Below are positions 26,532 to 33,899 of a stretch of DNA of 64,000 nucleotides, piece by piece. The stretch comes from Pelomonas dachongensis. GTDB taxonomy: Bacteria; Pseudomonadota; Gammaproteobacteria; Burkholderiales; Burkholderiaceae_C. The notes under the pieces are model-generated. The model made no database searches. It saw only the letters and a program-made list of their open reading frames with translations, and was not told the DNA's origin. Location of the stretch: NCBI RefSeq assembly GCF_043555865.1, contig NZ_JBIGHY010000004.1:310001-374000 (forward strand). Direction: 5' to 3'. The position numbers and the translations under genes were made by a program. Within the stretch, counting starts at the first letter, position 1, and the number at the start of each line of letters is the position of its first letter.

Positions 26532-27968
26532 ATGACGAAGCAGCGCCTGACCCACGCCAACGGCGCGCCGGTGGCGGACAACCTGAACATCCAGACCGCC
26601 GGGCCGCGCGGGCCGGCGCTGCTGCAGGACATCTGGCTGCTTGAAAAGCTCGCCCACTTCGACCGCGAGGTCATCCCCGAGCGCCGCATGCACGCCAAGG
26701 GCTCGGGGGCCTACGGCACGTTCACGGTCACGCAGGACGTCTCCCGCTACACGCAGGCGGACCTGTTCTCCGTGGTCGGCAAGCAGACCGAGGTGTTCGT
26801 GCGCTTCTCGACGGTGGCCGGCGAGCGCGGCGCGGCGGACGCGGAGCGCGACATCCGCGGCTTCGCGGTCAAGTTCTACACGAACGAAGGCAACTGGGAC
26901 CTGGTGGGCAACAACACGCCGGTGTTCTTCATGCGCGACCCGCTGCGCTTCCCCGACCTGAACCACGCGGTGAAGCGCGACCCCTGCACCAACCTGCGTT
27001 CGGCCCAGAACAACTGGGACTTCTGGACGCTCATGCCCGAGGCGCTGCACCAGGTCACCATCCTGATGAGCGACCGCGGCCTGCCCGATGGCTACCGCCA
27101 CATGCACGGCTTCGGCAGCCACACCTTCAGCGTCATCAATGTCGAGGGTGGGCGGCATTGGGTCAAGTTCCACTTCCGCAGTCAGCAGGGCGTTCGCTGG
27201 CTGAGCGACGCACAGGCCGAAGCGCTGGTCGGCCGTGACCGCGAGAGCGCACAGCGCGACCTGTTCGACGCCATCGCGCGCGGCGACTTCCCGCGCTGGA
27301 CGCTGTGCGTGCAGCTGATGTCCGAGGACGAGGCCAACGCCTGCCCCTTCAACCCCTTCGACCTGACCAAGGTCTGGCCTCACGCGGAGTACCCGCTGCA
27401 CGAGGTGGGGGTGCTGGAGCTGAACCGCAACCCGCAGAACTACTTCGCCGAGGTCGAGCAGGCGGGCTTCTCGCCGGCCCATGTCGTGCCGGGCATCGGC
27501 TTCTCGCCCGACAAGATGCTGCAGGCGCGGCTGTTCAGCTACGGCGACGCGCTGCGTTATCGCCTGGGCGTCAACTTCAACCAGATCCCGGTCAATGCGC
27601 CGCGTTGCCCGGTGCACAGCTTCCACCGCGACGGTGCCATGCGCGTGGACGGCAACCACGGCGCCACGCCCGGCTATGTGCCCAACAGTGGGGGCCTGTG
27701 GCCAGACCGCCAGCAACCGAACGAGCCGCCGCTACCGCTGCACGGCACGGCCACGCACTGGGACCACCGGTTGGACGACGACTGCTACAGCCAGGTCGCG
27801 GCGCTGTTCCGACTGCTGCGCGCCGACGAGCGCCAGCGCCTGTTCGACAACACCGCCCGGGCCATGCAGGGCGTCAGCCGCGAGGTGCGCGAGCGCCACG
27901 TGGACAACTGCTGCAAGGCCGACCCAGCCTACGGCGCCGGCGTGGCCGTCGCGCTGGGCCTGATCTGA
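26532..27968 (+). CDS. katA: Monofunctional haem catalase
   Basis: This 478-residue small-subunit catalase decomposes hydrogen peroxide. The active-site histidine is His54 in RRMHAKGSGAYGTF, the asparagine lies in DLVGNNTPVFFMRD (about 127), and the proximal haem tyrosine in ARLFSYGDALRYRLG (about 336). No signal peptide is present. It starts 2 bp after the haloperoxidase stop and is clearly co-transcribed with it. Confidence 0.96.
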   Translation: MTKQRLTHANGAPVADNLNIQTAGPRGPALLQDIWLLEKLAHFDREVIPERRMHAKGSGAYGTFTVTQDVSRYTQADLFSVVGKQTEVFVRFSTVAGERGAADAERDIRGFAVKFYTNEGNWDLVGNNTPVFFMRDPLRFPDLNHAVKRDPCTNLRSAQNNWDFWTLMPEALHQVTILMSDRGLPDGYRHMHGFGSHTFSVINVEGGRHWVKFHFRSQQGVRWLSDAQAEALVGRDRESAQRDLFDAIARGDFPRWTLCVQLMSEDEANACPFNPFDLTKVWPHAEYPLHEVGVLELNRNPQNYFAEVEQAGFSPAHVVPGIGFSPDKMLQARLFSYGDALRYRLGVNFNQIPVNAPRCPVHSFHRDGAMRVDGNHGATPGYVPNSGGLWPDRQQPNEPPLPLHGTATHWDHRLDDDCYSQVAALFRLLRADERQRLFDNTARAMQGVSREVRERHVDNCCKADPAYGAGVAVALGLI

Positions 27969-28004
27969 CTCCCCACCCCCCACCCCCACCCACGAGGAAC
28001 CACC

Positions 28005-28661
28005 ATGAGCATCCCCACCGCCAAGGCCATCCCCGGCGCCCTGCTTCTGAACCCGACCGACCACCTGCTGGTCATGATCGACTTCCAGTCGCAGATGGCC
28101 TTCGCCACGCACTCCATCGCGGCCATCGAGCTGCGCAACAACGCGTCTCTGGTCGCCCAGGCTGCGGCCGGCTTCAAGGTGCCGACCATCCTGACGACGG
28201 TGGCCGAGAAGAGCTTCTCCGGCCCGATGTTCGACGAGGTCACCGCGCCGTTCCCCGGCCAGCGGATGCTGGACCGCACCTCGATGAACACCTGGGAGGA
28301 CGTGGCCGTTATCGCCGAGGTCAACCGCATCGCCAAGAAGCGCATCGTGCTGGCGGGCCTGTGGACCAGCGTCTGCATCGTGGGCCCGGCGCTGTCGGCC
28401 CTGGACCAAGGCTTCGAGGTCTACGTCATCACCGACGCCTGCGGCGACGTGTCCACGGAGGCTCACGAGCGTGCCGTCGCGCGCATGGTGCAGGCCGGCG
28501 CCCGGCCCATCACGTCGCTGCAATACCTGCTGGAGCTGCAGCGCGACTGGGCCCGCGGCGAGACCTATGAGCTGACCACCGGCATTGCCAAGAAGGTGGG
28601 CGGCGCCTACGGCATCGGCGTGACCTACGCCAAAACGATGTTCGGCGCCCACGAAGGCTGA
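28005..28661 (+). CDS. Isochorismatase-like (cysteine hydrolase) family protein
   Basis: This 218-residue hydrolase is of the YcaC/nicotinamidase superfamily. The aspartate lies in LLVMIDFQSQMAF and the nucleophilic cysteine in LAGLWTSVCIVGPAL. It is preceded by GAGGAACCACC, a good ribosome-binding site. The substrate cannot be read from sequence. It lies 36 bp after katA within the same gene train and upstream of the XapX and amidohydrolase genes. Confidence 0.92.
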   Translation: MSIPTAKAIPGALLLNPTDHLLVMIDFQSQMAFATHSIAAIELRNNASLVAQAAAGFKVPTILTTVAEKSFSGPMFDEVTAPFPGQRMLDRTSMNTWEDVAVIAEVNRIAKKRIVLAGLWTSVCIVGPALSALDQGFEVYVITDACGDVSTEAHERAVARMVQAGARPITSLQYLLELQRDWARGETYELTTGIAKKVGGAYGIGVTYAKTMFGAHEG

Positions 28662-28688
28662 ACGCGCTAGCGCTGAAGGACGCCGACG

Positions 28689-28958
28689 ATGAAGCCCTAT
28701 CTCCTCTCTGCCGCGATCGGTCTGCTTGTCGGCGTCATCTACGCCTTGTTCAACGTGCGCTCGCCGGCCCCGCCGGTGATCGCGCTCGTCGGGCTGCTGG
28801 GCATCCTGGCCGGTGAGCAGATTCCGCCGTTGGTCAAACGCTGGCTGGCGCCGCAGCCGACCGAAACCTCGTGGCTGCACCACCAGGTCAAGCCGCACAT
28901 GTTCGGCGAGCTGCCGCGCTGCGCCGACCGTCCCGAGCCGGAGAGCCGCCATGGCTGA
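28689..28958 (+). CDS. XapX domain small membrane protein
   Basis: This 89-residue protein has two hydrophobic helices (YLLSAAIGLLVGVIYALF and PPVIALVGLLGILAGEQ), matching the XapX/DUF1427 family, plus a 35-residue soluble tail. The function is unknown; the family is named from linkage to xanthosine genes but occurs in many hydrolase clusters. AAGGA precedes the start at 8 nt. Its last 8 bp overlap the next gene. Confidence 0.88.
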   Translation: MKPYLLSAAIGLLVGVIYALFNVRSPAPPVIALVGLLGILAGEQIPPLVKRWLAPQPTETSWLHHQVKPHMFGELPRCADRPEPESRHG

Positions 28959-30840
28959 CCCTGACCTCATCCTGTTCAACGGCCGCTTCACGACGCTGAA
29001 CCGTGCCCAACCCGAGGCCACAGCCGTGGCCGTCTCCGCTGGCCGCTTCGCCGCCGTCGGCAGCAACGAGGACGTGCTGGCGCTGGCCGGCCCGGCCACG
29101 CGCCGCATCGACCTGCAGGGCGGCCTCGCGCTGCCCGGCCTCATCGACAACCACCTGCACCTGATCCGCGGCGGCTTGAACTACAACCTGGAGCTGCGCT
29201 GGGACGGCGTGAGGAGCCTGGCCGACGCGATGGCCATGCTGAAGGCCCAGGTGGACGTGACGCCCGCGCCGCAGTGGGTGCGTGTCGTGGGCGGCTTCAC
29301 CGAGCACCAGTTCGCCGAGAAGCGCCTGCCCACGCTGGCCGAGCTGAACGCCGTGGCGCCGGACACGCCGGTCTTCATCCTGCACCTGTACGACCGCGCG
29401 CTGCTCAACGGCGCCGCGCTGCGCGCTGTGGGCTACACCAAGGACACGCCGGCGCCACCTGGCAGCGAGATCGCTCGCGACGCCGCCGGCAACCCCACTG
29501 GCCTGCTGCTGGCCAAGCCCAACGCCGCCGTCCTGTACGCCACGCTGGCCCGCGGGCCCAAGCTGCCGCCGCAGTACCAGCTCAACAGCACGCGCCACTT
29601 CATGCGCGAGCTGAACCGCCTGGGCGTCACCGGCGCCATCGACGCCGGCGGCGGCTTACAGAACTACCCTGAGGACTACGTCATCGTCCAGCAGCTGGCG
29701 GACGCCGGCCAGCTCACCGTGCGCCTGGCTTACAACCTGTTCACGCAGAAGGCCCAGCAGGAGAAGGATGACTTCCTGCGTTGGACGAGCAGTGTGAAAT
29801 ACAAGCAGGGCGACGAGTACTTCCGCCACAACGGCGCCGGCGAGATGCTGGTGTTCTCGGCCGCCGACTTCGAGGACTTCCGCGAGCCGCGGCCCGAGCT
29901 GTCGGCGGCGATGGAGCCCGAGCTGGAAGAGGTCGTGCGCATCCTGGCGCAGAACCGCTGGCCGTGGCGCATGCACGCCACCTACGACGAGACCATCAGC
30001 CGCGCGCTGGATGTCTTCGAGAAGGTGCATCGCGACACGCCCATCGACGGCCTGCACTGGTTCTTCGATCATGCCGAGACCATCTCGGAACGCTCCATAG
30101 ACCGCATCGCCGCTTTGGGTGGCGGCGTGGCCGTGCAGCACCGCATGGCCTACCAGGGCGAGGACTTCGTCGCGCGCTATGGCGCCTGCGCCGCCGAGGC
30201 CACGCCACCGGTCGCCAAGATGCTTGAGAAGGGCGTGCGCACCTCCGCCGGCACGGACGCGACGCGCGTGGCCTCCTACAACCCCTGGGTGTCGCTGGCC
30301 TGGCTGATCACAGGCAAGACGGTGGGCGGCCTGCAGATCACGCCGCAGCGCCACTGCCTCAGCCGCGAGGCAGCCCTGCGCATGTGGACCGAGAACGTGA
30401 CCTGGTTCTCCAACGAAGAGGGCAAGAAGGGCCGCATCGAGGTGGGGCAGTACGCCGACCTCGTGGTGCCGGACCGTGACTTCTTCGCCTGCCCCGAGTC
30501 CGACATCGCCGACACGACGGCCCTGCTCACGCTGGTGGGCGGGCGCATCGTCTGGGGCGCCGGGCCGTTCGCGCCGCTGGACGAGGCTCCGCCACCGCCG
30601 GCCATGCCCGACTGGTCGCCCGTGCGCCGCTGGGGCGGCTACGGCGCCTGGGGAGCCTACCGCGAAGGCGGCGAGGGCAGGGCACCGTTGAGCGCCGCGG
30701 CACTCGCCGCCGCCTGTGCCTGCGCCAGCGCCTGCAACGTGCACGGCCATGCGCATGCCCGCGCCTGGGCGGCCAGGGCGCCGGTGGACGACAACGCCGG
30801 CTTCTGGGGCGCGCTGGGCTGCGCCTGCTGGGCGGTATGA
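28951..30840 (+). CDS. YtcJ-like amidohydrolase with Cys/His-rich tail
   Basis: This 629-residue amidohydrolase_3 family member has the HxH metal pair in LIDNHLHLIRGG, histidine-containing strands RMHATYDETI and WFFDHAETIS, and the late aspartate in SAGTDATRVASYNPW. No signal peptide is seen. The last 45 residues after GAWGAYREGG carry a C-x-C-x3-C-x3-H-x-H-x-H pattern (CACASACNVHGHAH) that could bind metal. It overlaps XapX by 8 bp and the DoxX gene by 4 bp, so translation of the three is coupled. Confidence 0.9.
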   Translation: MADPDLILFNGRFTTLNRAQPEATAVAVSAGRFAAVGSNEDVLALAGPATRRIDLQGGLALPGLIDNHLHLIRGGLNYNLELRWDGVRSLADAMAMLKAQVDVTPAPQWVRVVGGFTEHQFAEKRLPTLAELNAVAPDTPVFILHLYDRALLNGAALRAVGYTKDTPAPPGSEIARDAAGNPTGLLLAKPNAAVLYATLARGPKLPPQYQLNSTRHFMRELNRLGVTGAIDAGGGLQNYPEDYVIVQQLADAGQLTVRLAYNLFTQKAQQEKDDFLRWTSSVKYKQGDEYFRHNGAGEMLVFSAADFEDFREPRPELSAAMEPELEEVVRILAQNRWPWRMHATYDETISRALDVFEKVHRDTPIDGLHWFFDHAETISERSIDRIAALGGGVAVQHRMAYQGEDFVARYGACAAEATPPVAKMLEKGVRTSAGTDATRVASYNPWVSLAWLITGKTVGGLQITPQRHCLSREAALRMWTENVTWFSNEEGKKGRIEVGQYADLVVPDRDFFACPESDIADTTALLTLVGGRIVWGAGPFAPLDEAPPPPAMPDWSPVRRWGGYGAWGAYREGGEGRAPLSAAALAAACACASACNVHGHAHARAWAARAPVDDNAGFWGALGCACWAV

Positions 30841-31229
30841 CGTTGCGCCGCCTCCTGCATGGGCTGGCGCTGCTGGCCCTGTGCGCCGCCTACCTGGAAG
30901 GCGGCCTCACCAAGTTGTTGGACTTCGACGGTGCGCTGGCAGAGATGCAGCACTTCGGCCTGCAGCCGGCCGCGCCGCTGGCCGTGGCCGTCATCGTGCT
31001 GGAGCTGGGCGCATCGGCGCTCGTCCTCGCCGGCCGCTGGCGCTGGGTCGGTGCGCTGGCGTTGGGCGGGTTCACGGTGGCGGCCAGCGTCATCGCCAAC
31101 GACTTCTGGAACCTGGCCGGACCCGACCGCAGTGCCGCCTCGCACGCCTTCTTCGAACACCTGGGCCTGGCCGGCGGCTTCGCGCTTGTCGCCTGGCATG
31201 ACCTGATAGCCCGGGAAGCCACGCGATGA
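30837..31229 (+). CDS. DoxX family integral membrane protein
   Basis: This 130-residue protein has four predicted transmembrane helices and the DoxX pattern (LCAAYLEGGLTKLLDFDGAL; FFEHLGLAGGFALVAWHDLI). Family members serve as membrane subunits of quinone-linked or redox modules. The start overlaps the amidohydrolase stop, and the stop overlaps the next start (both ATGA), so it belongs to the gene train. Confidence 0.88.
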   Translation: MTLRRLLHGLALLALCAAYLEGGLTKLLDFDGALAEMQHFGLQPAAPLAVAVIVLELGASALVLAGRWRWVGALALGGFTVAASVIANDFWNLAGPDRSAASHAFFEHLGLAGGFALVAWHDLIAREATR

Positions 31230-32827
31230 CCACGACACCTGACGAAGGCGCCTTCGCTCCGCTGCGCGAACGCGTGTTCGCCGTCCTGTGGGTGGCCACG
31301 GTGCTGGGCAACGTGGGCAGCTTCATGCGCGACGTGGCCAGCGGCTGGCTCGTCACGGAGCTGAGCCCGCATCCGGCGGCCGTCGCGGCGGTGCAGGCGG
31401 CGGCCTCGCTGCCGGTGTTCCTGTTCGCCATCCCGGCCGGCGTGCTGGCCGACATTCTGGACCGCCGCCGCTTCCTGATCGCGGTGCAATGCTTGCTGGC
31501 CGCCGTCAGCGCGGCGTTGATGCTGCTGTCGCACAGCGGCGCGCTGGACCTGGCCAGTCTGCTCGCACTGACCTTCGTGGGGGGCATCGGCGCCGCGTTG
31601 ATGGGGCCGACCTGGCAGGCCATCGTGCCGGCGCTGGTGCCGCGCACGCAGCTGCGCTCCGCAGTGGCGCTGAACTCGCTGGGTGTCAACATCGCCCGCT
31701 CGCTCGGGCCCGCCGCCGGTGGCGTGTTGCTTGCCACCTGGGGTGCGGCGGTGACCTATGGCGCGGACCTGTTGACCTATGCGCTCGTGATCGCGGCACT
31801 GCTGTGGTGGCGCCCGACGCCGGCCGCCACCGACCCGCTTGCCGAGCCTTTCGGGGGCGCGCTGCGGGCCGGCCTGCGCCATGCGATGGCCAACCGCGAC
31901 CTGCACCGCGTGCTGCTGCGCGCCGGGCTGTTCTTCGCTTTCGCCAGTGCGGCGTGGGCCTTGCTGCCACTCGTCGGGCGTCAGCTGCTGCAGGGCGATG
32001 CCGCCTTCTACGGGGTGATGCTCGGCGCGGTGGGCTCGGGTGCCATTGGCGGCGCACTGGCATTGCCGCAGCTGCGGCAGCGGCTCGGCGCCGACGCGCT
32101 GCTGATGGTGGCGGCCTGGCTGTGTGCCGCGGTCATGGCGCTGCTCGCGTTGTCGCCGCCGAGGGCGCTGGCGCTGGCGGCCCTGCTGCTGCTCGGCGTG
32201 GCCTGGATCGTGGCGCTCACCATCCTGGGCTCCCTCACGCAGACGGTCCTGCCCAACTGGGTCAGAGGCCGCGGCCTGGCGGTCTACCTGACCGTGTTCA
32301 ACGGCGCGCTGGCCACCGGCAGTCTGGCCTGGGGCGCGATCGCGCAGGGGCTGGGCCTGGTGGGCACCCTGCTGCTGGCTGCGGCGACACTGGCGGTGCT
32401 GGGCGTCGTGGCGCGCCGCTGGCCGCTGCCCGCCGGCGACGAGGTGCTGGACCCGGCGCTCGCCTGGCCCGTGCCCGAACTGGCCGGCGCCGTGCCGGGC
32501 GAGCGCGGGCCCGTGCTGGTGCACGTCGAGTATCGCGTGGCGGCGGGCGACCGCCCCGCGTTCGAGGCGCTGCTGGTTCAGCTGTCGGCGCACCGCCGCG
32601 GCGACGGCGCCAGCGACTGGGGAGTCACCGAGGACGCCGCAGATCCGCAGCAGCTCGTCGAGTGGTTCGTGCTGCCATCGTGGCAGGAGCACCTGCGCCA
32701 GCACCACCGCACCAGCCAGGCCGCCGTGGCGCTGCAGGCGCGGCTGCACCAGTTCCACCAGGGGCCCGGCAAGCCGGTCGTGCGCCACCTGCTGACCTTG
32801 AGGCCTGTGCCACTCCACCAGAACTGA
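31226..32827 (+). CDS. MFS exporter (EntS-like) fused to a C-terminal ABM-like domain
   Basis: Residues about 15-420 of this 533-residue protein form a twelve-helix major facilitator of the MFS_3/enterobactin-exporter type (FAVLWVATVLGNVGSFMRDV; GVLADILDRRRFLIA; GPTWQAIVPALVPR). Residues about 435-530 are soluble and resemble an antibiotic-biosynthesis-monooxygenase (dimeric alpha-beta barrel) domain, with VHVEYRVAAGDRPAFEALL and VEWFVLPSWQEHLRQHHRTS. The fusion suggests that export is linked to sensing or modifying the substrate. It is the last gene of the train. Confidence 0.88.
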   Translation: MTTTPDEGAFAPLRERVFAVLWVATVLGNVGSFMRDVASGWLVTELSPHPAAVAAVQAAASLPVFLFAIPAGVLADILDRRRFLIAVQCLLAAVSAALMLLSHSGALDLASLLALTFVGGIGAALMGPTWQAIVPALVPRTQLRSAVALNSLGVNIARSLGPAAGGVLLATWGAAVTYGADLLTYALVIAALLWWRPTPAATDPLAEPFGGALRAGLRHAMANRDLHRVLLRAGLFFAFASAAWALLPLVGRQLLQGDAAFYGVMLGAVGSGAIGGALALPQLRQRLGADALLMVAAWLCAAVMALLALSPPRALALAALLLLGVAWIVALTILGSLTQTVLPNWVRGRGLAVYLTVFNGALATGSLAWGAIAQGLGLVGTLLLAAATLAVLGVVARRWPLPAGDEVLDPALAWPVPELAGAVPGERGPVLVHVEYRVAAGDRPAFEALLVQLSAHRRGDGASDWGVTEDAADPQQLVEWFVLPSWQEHLRQHHRTSQAAVALQARLHQFHQGPGKPVVRHLLTLRPVPLHQN

Positions 32828-32895
32828 CGATGGACAACTTGCAACCCCTTGCGCGGCGGACCACGCCGGCAGCGGCGCCTCGTTGAGGCCGGCGC

Positions 32896-33141
32896 ATGCA
32901 GATCGGTCAACCCGGCCTTCGGCAACTCTTCGCACAGCTGGGGCTGCCGTCCAGCGAGACGGCCATCGCGGCCTTCATTGCCCGCCACCGCCCCGACGCG
33001 ATCGGCTGTGCGCTGCCGGACGCACCCGTCTGGACGGCGGCTCAGTCGGACTTTCTGCGTGAGGCCATCGCTGCCGATGCCGAGTGGGCACTGCCCGCCG
33101 AATGGCTGGCCGAGGCCTTGTGCCACCCAGTGGCACCCTAG
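32896..33141 (+). CDS. DUF2789 family protein
   Basis: This 81-residue cytosolic protein fits DUF2789: QLFAQLGLPSSETAIAAFIA, a DAPVWTAAQSDFLREAI block and an acidic-helical end (DAEWALPAEWLAEAL). The function is unknown. It follows the MFS gene by 68 bp that include a GCCTC-gtt-GAGGC hairpin, so it may be separately regulated. Confidence 0.82.
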   Translation: MQIGQPGLRQLFAQLGLPSSETAIAAFIARHRPDAIGCALPDAPVWTAAQSDFLREAIAADAEWALPAEWLAEALCHPVAP

Positions 33142-33204
33142 CGAAGCCATCAGCCGGGATTGCAGCTGAGCATTCCGTCACGGCCCGCTGCCGCTGAGAA
33201 GTCG

Positions 33205-33325
33205 TTGTAGGCAATCGCCTCACACGCACATCCAGCAATCGACGCCACGCAGCGCTTTGATCGCCCGGTTCTTCAACCGGGCCTGAATTTCTATTCTGTC
33301 GATCGTTGAATCAGGCGGCTGTCGG
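33205..33325 (+). promoter_or_regulatory. Upstream element A of the DUF11 locus
   Basis: The element contains TTGTAGGCAAT (33205-33215), then after 47 bp GCCCGGTTCT (33263-33272), then after 15 bp TTTCTAT (33288-33294) and a conserved leader. Element B (36624-36744) has the same words at 48- and 15-bp spacing. Within A, GCCCGGTT-CTTC-AACCGGGC is a perfect hairpin, but B does not keep it. TATTCT could be a -10 with no good -35, which would suit activator dependence. The remaining bases of the 207-bp gap are unremarkable. Confidence 0.55.
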
Positions 33326-33348
33326 CCGTCGCCAACTCAGGGATCGAC

Positions 33349-33876
33349 ATGAAGTTGCACCTCACCCTCACCACCTGGCTGCTGGCGTTGCTCTTCGCCG
33401 CCAGCGCGGCCGCCGCGGCGCAGACGGCGCCAGCACAGACGCAGATCATCCTACAGGCCTGGCGCGTGCAGAGCGTCATGGAGCGCGGCGCGCCGCGCGA
33501 GAACCTGCAGCCGCTGATGACGCGGGTCCGCCCCGGCGAGGTCATCGAGTACGAGGCCCGCTACGTCAACGGCAACGCCAAGGCCGCGCAGAACGTGCAG
33601 CTGACGCTGCCGGTGCCCGCCGGCGGCCTGCAGTACCTGCCGACGGCCGACTCCAGCACACCGGTGCAGACGGCCAGTCTGGACGGCGTGCGGTTTGACC
33701 CCGTGCCGCTGCGCCGGCTGGTGCCGCGCGCCGACGGGCGCCGCGTGATGGAAGACGTGCCGCTGGCCCAGTACCGCTATCTGCGCTGGAGCCTGGGCGA
33801 CCTGCCTGCCGGTGCGCAGCGCACGGTGCGCGCCCGCATGCAGCTGCCGGCCCTGGCCGTCGCCAGCCGTTCGTGA
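33349..33876 (+). CDS. Small exported protein with DUF11-like domain
   Basis: This 175-residue protein has a signal peptide (LTLTTWLLALLFAASAAAAA) followed by one immunoglobulin-like DUF11-type domain: RVRPGEVIEYEARYVNGNAK, VQLTLPVPAGGLQYLP and LRWSLGDLPAGAQRTVRARM, which match the conserved-repeat pattern. No catalytic residues are seen. It is the first gene of a two-gene unit behind element A, and its stop overlaps an alternative GTG start of the next gene. It probably lies in the periplasm or on the cell surface. Confidence 0.75.
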   Translation: MKLHLTLTTWLLALLFAASAAAAAQTAPAQTQIILQAWRVQSVMERGAPRENLQPLMTRVRPGEVIEYEARYVNGNAKAAQNVQLTLPVPAGGLQYLPTADSSTPVQTASLDGVRFDPVPLRRLVPRADGRRVMEDVPLAQYRYLRWSLGDLPAGAQRTVRARMQLPALAVASRS

Positions 33877-33899
33877 GCCAGAGCCGAGTCGACACCGCC

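Noticed and set aside
33263..33282. Hairpin GCCCGGTT-CTTC-AACCGGGC as a terminator of the DUF2789 gene
   Set aside because: No T-run follows, and it lies inside the element shared with 36683, where the hairpin is not kept. A regulatory role fits better.
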